Shown piece by piece: positions 12,893-36,300 of a stretch of 64,000 nt of DNA; the first letter of the stretch is position 1; each line of letters opens with the position of its first letter. The notes beneath the pieces are model-generated. The model had not been told where the DNA came from and searched no databases. It saw nothing but the letters and a program-made list of their open reading frames with translations. The position numbers and the translations under genes are program-made. The stretch is from positions 18,866,055 through 18,930,054 of the forward strand of contig OZ024854.1 in assembly GCA_964017155.1 (NCBI GenBank), read 5' to 3'. This DNA comes from Oasisia sp. SBJ-2009 (lineage: Eukaryota; Annelida; Polychaeta; Sabellida; Siboglinidae).

Positions 12893-13756
12893 AACTGACG
12901 CGTGTCGGCGTGAACAGGGCACCGCTAACACCGCAGCACCACATAACCCTCTCTCCTCTGTGCACCACACTGCTGCGTGACTAACACCACTAGTGGCAAG
13001 GATGCATTAACTCTTGAGTTATTCACCGCAGCGGAATAGCTTTTCACGTCGACGAACATTGTACCGATGATAGCATGAACAAGTTCTTATGTTTCTGGTT
13101 TTTCGTTAAACAGAAACTGCATTTAGTTAAGATATGAATGTGTCGCAGATCTATCCACATGTGTATGTGTGTGTTTAGCATGGGTGAGCATGTCTGTGTT
13201 TTTCTCTTGTGCAAACATCCACGTGATGATGAACACACGATATACTGGCCTGCATCAACAATGAGTATATTTAACATGAATTTGAAATGCTACAGTAAAT
13301 GTGATGAATTTCCCATACTTTCTGTATGACATGCTCAGAGTTAGCCAGCATTGTTTGTATAGTAGCTAAGTGTGGTGATATGTTTTTTTTAAGTAGGCTG
13401 CTTGTTAGGTAAGGCTATTTCATCACATGAGGAAATATGTAAGGAACTACGCAGCAATATTTAGGGCATGTGAATAAGAAATTAGTTTGAAATTAGTTAG
13501 AACATGTACCAGTTTTTCTCTTGGCTGTGTTGCATAGTTTTCACCAGCAGTATGTTTCAAAAATGTTTCTCGTAAGAGGTAAAATTAAGAAACATCATTA
13601 GGTCAAGAAACCAGAATGCTGCTATATTCAAGTTTTGTTTCTCTTTCGGATAATCTAGTTCCTGTTATGGGTCCACTTGGTAGTACATGTGTATTAAGAT
13701 TCTCGTGCGTCAAACTGTTTAGTCGAACAGGGATCTACAGTGAGGCAATGTTGCAG

Positions 13757-13837
13757 GACAAGACCGCGTTTGAAGAGCGGATGTTTGATTACAACGATCC
13801 CAACGAGGCCCACAAGACAAACAAGAGTAGGCAGTAG
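13757..13837 (+). CDS. CLXN: Alternative last coding exon of calaxin
   Basis: After TTGCAG at 13751-13756 an open frame of 26 codons plus TAG begins DKTAFEERMFDYNDPNEAH. It joins exon 5 (ending CLPEQY) in phase 0, exactly like the exon at 12854. Its core FEERMFDYNDPNE resembles the vertebrate calaxin C-terminus (FEAQVFKDPNEF), more than the exon at 12854 does. The pyrimidine tract before its acceptor is poor. Either this is the conserved terminal exon and 12854-12892 is an alternative, or the two are used in different transcripts. Confidence 0.6.
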   Translation, partial: DKTAFEERMFDYNDPNEAHKTNKSRQ

Positions 13838-15878
13838 CCGGAGCTGTTCCCACAGAGGAAGAAATGGACGTTTCTCATGCAGACAGAAAGTATGGAAGTC
13901 ATTTGTGGAAAATGCATCTCTTTGTACAAAGTGAAGACACCATTCAGTCAGCTGAAGCTTAAAGATGTGATATCGCAGGTAATCATACAATAGTGAGGGT
14001 GAACGTGTATGTGACAGTAAAGTCGTAAGGTTGTGCTATGGTTGTTTACAAAGCATTGACTGTATCTCCTACGGTATGTTGTCAGTTGTCATGGATTGAT
14101 GTGTGAATCCCTAATGTCAGCCAGGTGTTCCTCATTCATAGACGCGCTTACTGCTGACTGTGTTTTAGTTGTTATTATGTACGGTCACTCACTCATGCAT
14201 ACATGCTCACATACACACACATATGCATGCACGCACATACACATGCAGTCGCACACTCACTCATGCATATTTGCTCGCATACACACTTATGCATGCACAC
14301 ACACATACATGCATGTGCACAGTCAGACATGCACACTCACATGCTAGTCACAACTGTGGCCTGTTTTAAAGACAGGCCAAGGTTAGTGTCTCATAAAACA
14401 TTTGACACAACAATCTAGAAGGCATTATTTACTTAAGGCATCACTTGTGTATTAATTCCAGAGGAATGAAAATGTGTAACAATGACCGGCATTAAACAAT
14501 ATGCAATTTACAAACACATAATGTAATATAGATCAGATGTATATATTATATGCATGCACATGCACAGCAAATGGTTTCTTGTCTGTGATAACTGCACCTA
14601 AATGAAGTTGGTAGATTGTATGGCTAGTTACTTTAAAATTGATCATTACGAATGTGTCAGTGACAACTTCAAACATCATCTACTGCATGACTGGTATTTT
14701 TCCGGCATGTTGTAGTTTGAAAGTAAACTGTATTTGTGTGTACACCGTGTTCAAAGTCTTTTTATTGCCGCCTTCCTACATATATCCTGTAATAACAATT
14801 TTTGTTCCAGGCACACTAAAAATGTATAAAAATAAAAAAAACCTCTATGGTACGTTTTTGAACACCTGTTGTTTGATTACTGTAAGAAATGGGTACGTTT
14901 TGGGACATAAAGTTTGTGCATTCAATGTTTTCTGACATCATTGTCTAAAAAGTTAGAAATGAAACAGAAGTACACCCGGGATTGTGAATGTTATTCTTGA
15001 GAAGAATGCTCAAAGTATCATAGACTGAAAAGAAAAGAAGATAGCCTTAAAGACGACCACAAACCAAATCAGTAGAAGCAAGTGTAACTTGTACGCAACG
15101 TGATGAGAAAGTGAAAAAGTGAAATGTTGTGACAAGAGGTAAGGTTGAGTAGAAAATTAGCAGAAGTCTGCAAAGAACCTAAAATCCTTGCTGGTGTAGA
15201 AGCCCAAATGGCAGTCAGCAACAGACCCGGTATAACTGACTGGACCGTGGACGGTTGTGATAAGACGTGAAGCCACATTGCATTAGATAATAATGAAACA
15301 AACCAAAGCAAGTAGCACTATGTCCAGAGAAGGGTTATGTATTTGGATTATCAGCAGATATATACAACATACAAAATTCATTTACTGTCCAAATATTTAT
15401 GTGACAATAAATGACACCATTTTATTCCCACTTTACTACACTTGGTATTACCAGGGTTTGTAACTTCATTTTGATATGAATAACTGGCTTACTGTCAGTC
15501 TGTCACTAGGGTAGTGACATATGATAACAACCTACCCTCTCTGGTAATGGGTGCCTAGATTTGTTCATTTATGCACCGGCTCAAACAAATTAATTAAAAC
15601 TCAACACAAACCTGAAGTTTAAAGAATATGGCACGTTTTTTGAAAGGCATAATGGTAGTGATATGATATATTTAATGCCCACAAACACAACAAACATTTC
15701 CATTTCCTATAACTCGTGTCACATTTAAACCATGTCACTTAATTTAAAATATACACACAGGGCATATCTTGAACAACTATAATTATACCCACCAAATCCA
15801 TATAAAGATTTAAAAATTTTCTTCACTGTAATGTTTCACAGTAAGATAACGCAGGAAACACCACGGAAGACTGGGTCG
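13838..15878. other. Region between calaxin and DNAJC1 3' ends
   Basis: Contains the 3' untranslated regions of the two convergent genes. A CA/ACATGC-rich simple repeat lies at about 14200-14345. A TTTATT at 15421-15426 is a possible DNAJC1 polyadenylation signal (AATAAA on the minus strand), about 450 bases past its stop. I see no further gene. Confidence 0.5.
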
Positions 15879-27600
<11,722 letters not shown>

Positions 27601-28044
27601 TTCTGTTTTCAGGAACTGGCACGACTCGATCCGCGTATGCTCGGCGGCCACAAGCTACGTCACTTCACTGGTGGCAAATGCCACATTTGTCAGATGACAT
27701 ATGGAGTGTGTAGCAGACGCTGGCGTTTATCTCGACGCCACTTGAGTGCACAGAGTTGCGCAACCGACATTCTATAGTCCATAGACACTTTTTTCAGCAA
27801 AATACATGTGCGTACATGAGCAAGAAAATGCATAGCTTGTCTAAGTCAAGACAATATGCATGCGCGTGTATTTTAGGGTGAGGAATGCGATAGGATCAAT
27901 CATAACTTCTTGAAAGGAGGGGAGTCCCCGAAACACGTGGGGGCGGTACCGGAAGTATATTCATAAGTCCGTGATTATAGCGCATACAAATGCCATACAT
28001 AATAGACTAAAGTATCATGAATGCGTTTCGTTAGCCTGTAGGCG

Positions 28045-28049
<5 letters not shown>

Positions 28050-28118
<69 letters not shown>

Positions 28119-28230
28119 TAACACACATGTATATATATATAATGTGTGTATATATATATATATAATATGTACATATATAAAATATATTGAAAATATAACA
28201 CATACGTATATATATGACATAATATGTGTA
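28050..28230. repeat. TA-rich microsatellite
   Basis: Alternating TA, with CA and TG interruptions, between DNAJC1 and MLLT10. Confidence 0.95.
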
Positions 28231-30214
28231 TACATATATATTATATATATAATGGAAGAAAATGAAACCGAGGTCTGAATTAATGCAATGTCAGTGCTGT
28301 TGGAAGTATGTTTATAATTCTTTCTCTGATAATGATTTTTATGGAGTATTTACACAATTTCTTACTACACACACATAATTATGTATATTTATTTATATAT
28401 ATATATATAATTATTTTTGCAGAAAGAATTAACCATACTTCTACTAGCAACTGCCAGCGTCCGGTAATTCACCCACTGGCATTATAATTATTGTGTTGAA
28501 CATGATACTGCGATCTAATTTCTTTCTCTTCCATAATCCTTCTCACAGTGGCACAGCCAGGATATTGCATTGGAGGGGGCCATATATATATATATATATA
28601 CCTGACGACAGTGATACCAATAAAATAATAACAACACATGCAATTTGACCCTAGTCTAGTAACCAGGCAACTATTATTTTGAATCCTTAATAGCCATTAG
28701 CCATTAGCACATTGAGAATAATGACATTTTCATTGCTCTGTCAACTAGCTGTTATGCTGCAGCCAGCGACAGAAGTACGTGGAGAATTCTTAACTTAAAC
28801 CTTGTTGAATTATGAAATATTTTGTGAAAGGGAAGGAAAATTGTATACAGGCATCTTGAAACACAGTGTACTTTGTGACAGTATGAATTAGACAGCAAGT
28901 TATTGGTCCTCCATTCCCCACCAACCTAATTGTGTTTGTATTGGGGACCATGGCCCCCCTGGCCCCCCTTTGGCTATGCCACTGTCTTCTCAATCCTTTG
29001 ATCTCGCACATTTTCCCATCCTAATTATTATTCTCTTCCTTGTTATCCTCTTTGTGCACCTTCTCTTCTTCTGTATCCTCCTTTTCATCCTGTGTCTCAT
29101 CTTCATCATCCGTAGCCTTATCCTCCTCTGTCAATCTCCTATACACTTTTACGCTGCTTCATTTTTATCCTAAACCTAACCGTTCTCCTCCTCTTCCTTT
29201 TTCTTCTCCTTGTCATAGTCAGCCTTAGATTTTCTTCTCTTCCTTTTCCACCTCCTATTCTTCTCTGTTCATGTTTTATCTTCCTTTTCTTCTCACCTTT
29301 GTCATCTGTCACCTTTGATATCTTGTTACATTTATCCTTCCTCTGTAGCTCTCTCAATCTCTTGTCCACATATACCACTTTGCCTTGCACTGGAATACGT
29401 ACAAGACTGAGGGAGTTTAAATTTGGTGTCAGATTATGGTTTGCATTAGCAAAATTTCTACCTGTTATAATATAATAACTTACGTGAAATGTAAATTAAA
29501 CTAAAAATGGCTTCGCATCGTGCTTAATTCACCTTTTAATTGATTATAGTATTTATTGCACAAAAATAACCTTAAATGCGTCTGCTGAGATACATATAAG
29601 TGGGATACACGTACTCTGTTATGGAATGGATATGTTTTATACACCTTGACCATCAGTTTAATTATTTTACATAGAGTTAAACAGATGTGAGTAATAATTA
29701 AATATATGGCATGGGAATTTGTTTGACATATGTCACCATAATTATTTATTATAAAACAATAATTATATAAATATGATCTGCATGTGATAATAATAATATG
29801 TATTTGTATAGCGCCCGAATCAATAGTATTGCTCTCAGGCACTTTACATAAATATAAAGAAATTAATAGTAGCTAAAATTGGATGATTAATTATTATTAA
29901 AATACTGATATAATTATAATTTATGTGATGTGATAATGTATATAGATCGACCCGTCTTATTTAGCCTAGCCGTAGGTTGTCCAAAATATAAATTAGGTTT
30001 TGGCAATAGCCTGTTATCTGCAGTCCCTCAAAGCATATACAGTAATTTATTAATATTAAAATACTCAATAACTTGTCGTAGATGAATGGGCCGTGGCGTG
30101 CCAACTCTAGACATCTCTGACCCGCCCAACTTTCTGTCAAGCGTTGGGGGCGGGGCTCGGCGGGAAACCAGAGTACTACGACTCACTCAATACGCATGCG
30201 CTGTGACCTTCGTC

Positions 30215-30323
30215 ATGGCCGCGATATTCCCTTTGTAGGCAGAGCTAATTTACTTGTTGATGTGGGCTAAAACGAAAAATATGACGCGTTCGGAGCTGTT
30301 TCTGGGAGTCGTTGAACACCCTT
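30215..30323 (+). promoter_or_regulatory. Two upstream short reading frames before the MLLT10 start
   Basis: ATG at 30215 opens a 7-codon frame ending TAG at 30236-30238. A second ATG at about 30281 opens a 14-codon frame ending TGA just upstream of the MLLT10 start at 30333. If the transcript begins upstream of 30215, these would precede the main frame and could reduce its translation. Confidence 0.35.
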
Positions 30324-30332
30324 GAGCGACAC

Positions 30333-33300
30333 ATGATGCGGGAAATGGTCGGCGGTTGTTGTGTGTGCTCTGACGAGCGCGGATGGGCCGACAACCCGTT
30401 AGTCTACTGCGACGGACACGGTTGTAACGTTGCGGTACACCAAGGTAAATCGTCGCTTCATTTCCTCTCGATCTTATCTCATCGCTACGTCACAGCCCCG
30501 TGTTGAGTGTTACACGTTTTTCTGTTTCATGTTCTAGCATGCTACGGAATCATTGCTGTACCGACGGGACCGTGGTTTTGTCGAAAGTGCGAATCCCAGG
30601 AGAGAGCCGCTAGAGTGGTAAGGCGGACATTTTAAATTTTTGATTGACAGCTAATTCGGACAGTTTGACCGCTGGTGACATGCCATTGTTAACACTCGTT
30701 ACGTTAATTAATGCGTCTGGTCCAGCGATTGGCATTCCGTGTAATACTGGCGATACTGAAGCCATTCGTACGAATCATAGTGTTGTCTAACAAACAATCA
30801 ACGCATGCCACATGCTGTTAATATATCAATTACAAATATAAATTTAAATGATTTAATTGCAAGTTGAATTTACTTATGAATGAGCCTACATTTGTATAAA
30901 ATAATGGCTGAGTAAATTTATAGTTTATTCTGTCTGTTTGTTGGGAGTTGGCAGACTGTCATTCGAGGGGCCAGTGGTTCAATCTCACCTTCTGCCGCTT
31001 TGAAACTTAGGCAATTTCATTCACCCCACATTTGCCTACAGGTGTCTTTCGGAAGAGACCCTAAAGCCAGCAGTTCTTTCTATTTGATATCTATGCCAGG
31101 GGAAATAAAAGGTCTCACACAGGGGGTAAATGTCAAACCTGTACAGTGGAGTCACTAATTCAAGCTCTTAAAATCAATGACAATAATGGTCAGCAAGTTG
31201 ACTGGTGATCATTAATGGAAGAAGGGTCATCCCATAGAAATGGGCCCCCTATTCAAAGGTTAATTATTTAGTATATTTTAAATACAGAGATCAGAATGAG
31301 GTCTACCAAAGCGATGAGTAGAGTAGTAATACTGGCGATAGTAGTAGTACATTTCAGTGCCTCCGAATGGATATTTCTAGATTTATGGCGCTTTATAAAT
31401 GTTCTTCTTCTTATTATTATTATGAGTACATCATTCTGAGACTGCCAGTGCCAGTTGTAACATTCTGTGGAGGAGGAATTTACGTGCTGAATGTAACTGT
31501 AATGGTTTGATTTCTTTCAGAGATGTGAATTGTGTCCCCAGAAGGAAGGGGCTCTGAAGAAGACAGACACCCAGGGTAATTGTTTTCTTCTTTTAGAGTG
31601 CTTGTTAACTCACATTAATGCACTAACTCTAATTTGTCATATATTTAGTAATAATAATAAGGACATTTATAGAGCCCCATTAATCTAGGTAAAATCCTTT
31701 TGGAGGCGCTGTAAAAATACCGAAGTTGTTCCTATCCAGAAATATGCATTCTCCGTGCATCTTTCATAATTAAATACTGAAATATGAAAATTACTGTTAA
31801 ATAGTCTATAATTTTTTTAATGAATTATATAATTACATGGAAAATAACCATATTTTGGTAAATGTCGGTGACAGACTGACAGTATTGATTATTCATTTAA
31901 TTAAAAATAATAGTTTTATCTCCCTAAACATTCACTGTACGAACACCCTGTAGATGTTACAGTGATGCCCATTGTTTGTAGTTAGACTCGTTGTACAACA
32001 CTAGCAAACAGTGTCTAAAATGGTGGGTGTGAATGGCAGGTTTGTTGATTACGAGATGTACTGGTCAGTATTTCAAGAATGTGCTATTGTCATTCTAATA
32101 TATGTAGTTTTGCCAGTTTGGCATTGTTTCTTCTGATTCATAAAACCAGTGTAATTTTTGTAAATGTTTCACTGTGTAAGTTTGCAATCTTGGAGGAAGT
32201 CACATCACATGTTCACTATTCTGGTTCAAATTACACTTGCCACAGTGCATCAAAGAAGAGTTCCAAGCTGTTGTTTAAACTTCTCTGAATAGATGATTGC
32301 CCTTAGGCTGTGAGAGGGCCAGGCCAGTCAGAGCTTCATTGCAACCAACCAGTGTCAAAGAAGAAAGGCATCAAAGAGAGCTTTGGGTAGTATTCCCAAG
32401 TTCTAGTCAGTTATTTGAAGTGACTCAATTTCCCAAGTCAATGTCAAGTGTGTGAATAGGCAGAACCTTGAGTGGGTAACCCTAAACTTGCCCTTTCATT
32501 AGGGGAATCTCAACAGAAGTCATTCTACCAGTGTATCCTGCTTTAGTCATGTGATACAGCTGTACTAGTAAAATGCAGTGAGTAGTAGTAGACCAGTCTT
32601 TACTGGCTTGTCTGAGGTTTTAGTCCTTTGGGTCACCATACATTTTTATTTGATTGGATCATTCTGAAAGCCCCAGAACTGGTAAACAGTTTTTTTCTCT
32701 TGTGACTTTTTCTTTAATTTGACAGACATATCTTAGGATACATAGGTAGTACAGGGTGTACACAAAATAAGTTTTTCATTGACTTTTTCTAAAGGCAGCT
32801 CCCCAAAATTTACATATTTTGCCTGCGTTTGCCTGGACAGGCTTGGAAACAATACTTGTGTATTTGAGACTGCCTCACTTGACCACAACTCTGGAGGCCA
32901 GGCCTGCCAGGAACCAAGGCTAAATTAGGCTAATTAATAATTTGGTTATGGTCCTTTCTGAAGGCTAGCTGGTGTTCCATCTGTGGCAGGCTGTTTCTGC
33001 ATGTTTTAATTAGCGATCTCTTCAAAAGTTTATTTTTTGTAAATGCATGTTGGGTTTATTTTGATGCTTATTTAATTATCGTTAAACAGGTGTCACTGGT
33101 ATATTGTTACCTGTATGTGACAAAGCATATAAAATTAATATTCTAAATAACTATGGAATGAAATATCGTACACTTTGTTTATATCAACTGCATTCTGATC
33201 ACTGGGCTGGTTGAGTGGACTGGACATAGATAACTACACCTTGAAAAAACATTAATGACCAGTCCTATCACTGCATTGATATAAATGCAATTTGGCTGGG

Positions 33301-36300
33301 TTTCTGGTCATCTCATATATGGATAACCAGAGAAAATGCCAATAGGTGATTATGGTAATGGTAAAAATAATAGGCAGTGACCAAATAAAGATAGTTGATT
33401 GTTATAAAACATGTCAATGTCATGTTATTCTGACATATGTTACGCTAAAGTCAAATAATTCAACTCATTTCGTTGATCAAAATCACTCTTTATTAATTTT
33501 TTAAATAAATCATTCATCCAGATATTTTGATGACTAAAAATTCAGGTAAAAGTCAAAATAAGTCATAAAATTTGCATAACACAGAGCAATTTCAAACATT
33601 TTCTATCCTATTTCAGTTCAGTTGAAGTTGTCACTATTGTACATGTGTAACTGAGCATGGCTTACTTCCTTCAGGTTGGTGTCACGTGCTGTGTGCATTG
33701 TACATTCCTGAGGCATGGTTTGGAAATGTGCAGACAATGGAACCGATTGTACTGAAGGGTGTACCAGCAGAGAGGTTTAACAAGGTACATTCATCTAGGT
33801 CTAGTTGTTTCCAGAGCTCAGCAGGGTTCTTTGAACTGACTACCCCAGGTAGTCTGTAACTCTGTATATATTGTCATTATAGTGTTATGATCTTATGAGA
33901 TCTCATTGAACTAGTCAATCTATTTCAGAATGTTTATGCCAATCCGACCTTTCGCCTTCTGCATTACTAATAAACATGCTCCATATAATGGTCTTGATGA
34001 CAAAAGGTGTGTTCTTACGATTACATTTTTATTCGCATGTTGTAGCAATGTCCACAATTTCAATGCTTCCAGCGAACACCGTGTAACAAATTAAAATGGA
34101 AACAAAACATCCAGTTCAAAACAAACTTTATTGGCAGTAATGCTGAGACAGGCCCAGTTAACTGCAGTACCCTTTGATGTTCAATATTCCCAAATGTTAA
34201 ACAGATACCCTGTTACAAATGACCGTGTTGGCTTGTTGCTGGTAGAACGGCAGACATTGTATATTTAATTTGAAAAATGTTGACATGTTTGTTGTACTGG
34301 CACTATTCAACTTTTTGAATGAAATGGTAATTTGTTGTATATCTGTAAGTTTAAAAAATATATGTGTGTGTAAATATGCTGATAGGAAGATGATTGTGTT
34401 ACAGTTGTGCTACATTTGTGAAGAAAATGGAAGAGTTGGGAAGGCAACCACAGGGGCCTGCATGCAGTGTAACAAGAGTGGGTGTAAACAGTACTTCCAT
34501 GTCACTTGGTGAGTGTAATGTAACAAGAGTGGATGTAAACAGTACTTCCATGTCACTTGGTGAGTGTAACGTAACAAGAGTGGGTGTAAACAGTACTTCC
34601 ATGTCACTTGGTGAGTGTAATGTAACAAGAGTGGATGTAAACAGTACTTCCATGTCACTTGGTGAGTGTAACGTAACAAGAGTGGGTGTAAACAGTACTT
34701 CCATGTCACTTGGTGAGTGTAATGTAACAAGAGTGGATGTAAACAGTACTTCCATGTCACTTGGTGAGTGTAACGTAACAAGAGTGGGTGTAAACAGTAC
34801 TTCCATGTCACTTGGTGAGTGTAACGTAACAAGAGTGGGTGTAAACAGTACTTCTATGTCACTTGGTGAGTGTAACGCAACAAGAGTGGGTGTAAACAGT
34901 ACTTCCATGTCACTTGGTGAGTGTAACGTAACAAGAGTGCGTGTAAACAGTACTTCCATGTCACTTGGTGAGTGTAACGTAACAAGAGTGCGTGTAAACA
35001 GTACTTCTATGTCACTTGGTGAGTGTAACGCAACAAGAGTGGGTGTAAACAGTACTTCTATGTCACTTGGTGAGTGTAACGCAACAAGAGTGGGTGTAAA
35101 CAGTACTTCCATGTCACTTGGTGAGTGTAACGTAACAAGAGTGCGTGTAAACAGTACTTCCATGTCACTTGGTGAGTGTAACGTAACAAGAGTGCGTGTA
35201 AACAGTACTTCCATGTCACTTGGTGAGTGTAACGTAACAAGAGTGGATGTAAACAGTACTTCCATGTCACTTGGTGAGTGTAACGCAACAAGAGTGGGTA
35301 TAAACAGTACTTGGTAAGGGTAAAAAAAAATTCAAATCATTTATTGACCAATGTTTGAATCCTGCTGTCATTTCAAAATTTAACCACTTTTGTTCACTAA
35401 ACTCTGCATTAGTTCACCTGTGAAAATGACTTCAACAGCATGATTCTAATTCATGATTTAAAAAAAATGAAATTATGTCTGTGCAAACAGACGAGTTCCA
35501 TCAAACTGTTACATGCCTCAGGCTAGTAGCAATAAGTTCGAGGAACATGACATCAATGGGACGCGTGTTTGTGAATGCTGAAGAGTGAGAGCTAACTGAG
35601 TTGATTGACAGAGGGTCGACTGTTGTGTGTTGACAGTGCGCAGTCTCAGGGTCTGTTGTGTGAAGAGTCGGGGAGCTACATGGACAATGTGCGGTACTGT
35701 GGCTACTGCAAGTACCACTACAAGAAACTGGTAATATACTGCTGTCAATGCCCATGTGTCATCAGTCGTATTTAATAACCAAAAAGATTGCTTAATGATG
35801 TATAGTGTTTGCATAATATAGAGCAACATACAGCATTACCAACAGTTTACGTATATGTGAATGTCATCAGTAGCATTCTACTAAACAATGCTTTCCCATG
35901 GATAGCTGTGCTTAACTAGTTGATTCAGTTAGCTAGAAATGGAGTGTTTTAACCCATTTCGTGGTTGCGTGTCGGCCCAAGCAATGTACATACATGTGTA
36001 AACATTTGAGAAACACCAGGTCTCATCTTCTCCCCTCTTGGTTTGTTTTGGAGCACTGGCAACATAACAGACTACATTCTATGAGCAAGTTGGGGTGCAC
36101 CTTTCAGGCATTTTCACATACAGAATGTAATAAAGATTGGGTTACATGTGTCAGGCTATCGAATATATGTAGTTTATTAGACAGTGTGTCACATTGTGAT
36201 GATTGTATCATGTTGTATGCAAACCTTGTATGTAGTATACTAAACATTGTATCACGATTTGTGTCTGGTCTAGAAGAAAGACAGCCATTTGAAAGTGATC

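Larger units (their letters stand above)
27601..30332. promoter_or_regulatory. Shared upstream region between divergent DNAJC1 and MLLT10
   Basis: 2.7 kb separate two head-to-head start codons. The inner part holds TA-rich microsatellites (about 28050-28250 and 28395-28410), a CT-rich tract (about 28980-29350) and a TATAGCGC-type dispersed repeat near 29795. An NRF1-like motif ACGCATGCGCTG is at 30192-30203, and ATGCATGCGCGT is at about 27854. No further gene is seen. Confidence 0.45.

Noticed and set aside
14096..14418. His/Thr/Cys-rich small proteins
   Set aside because: They translate a CA/ACATGC-rich simple repeat and have no splice or family support.
34394..35317. 307-codon repetitive reading frame over the MLLT10 donor array
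   Set aside because: It is out of frame with the PHD finger and reflects the 51-bp period only.
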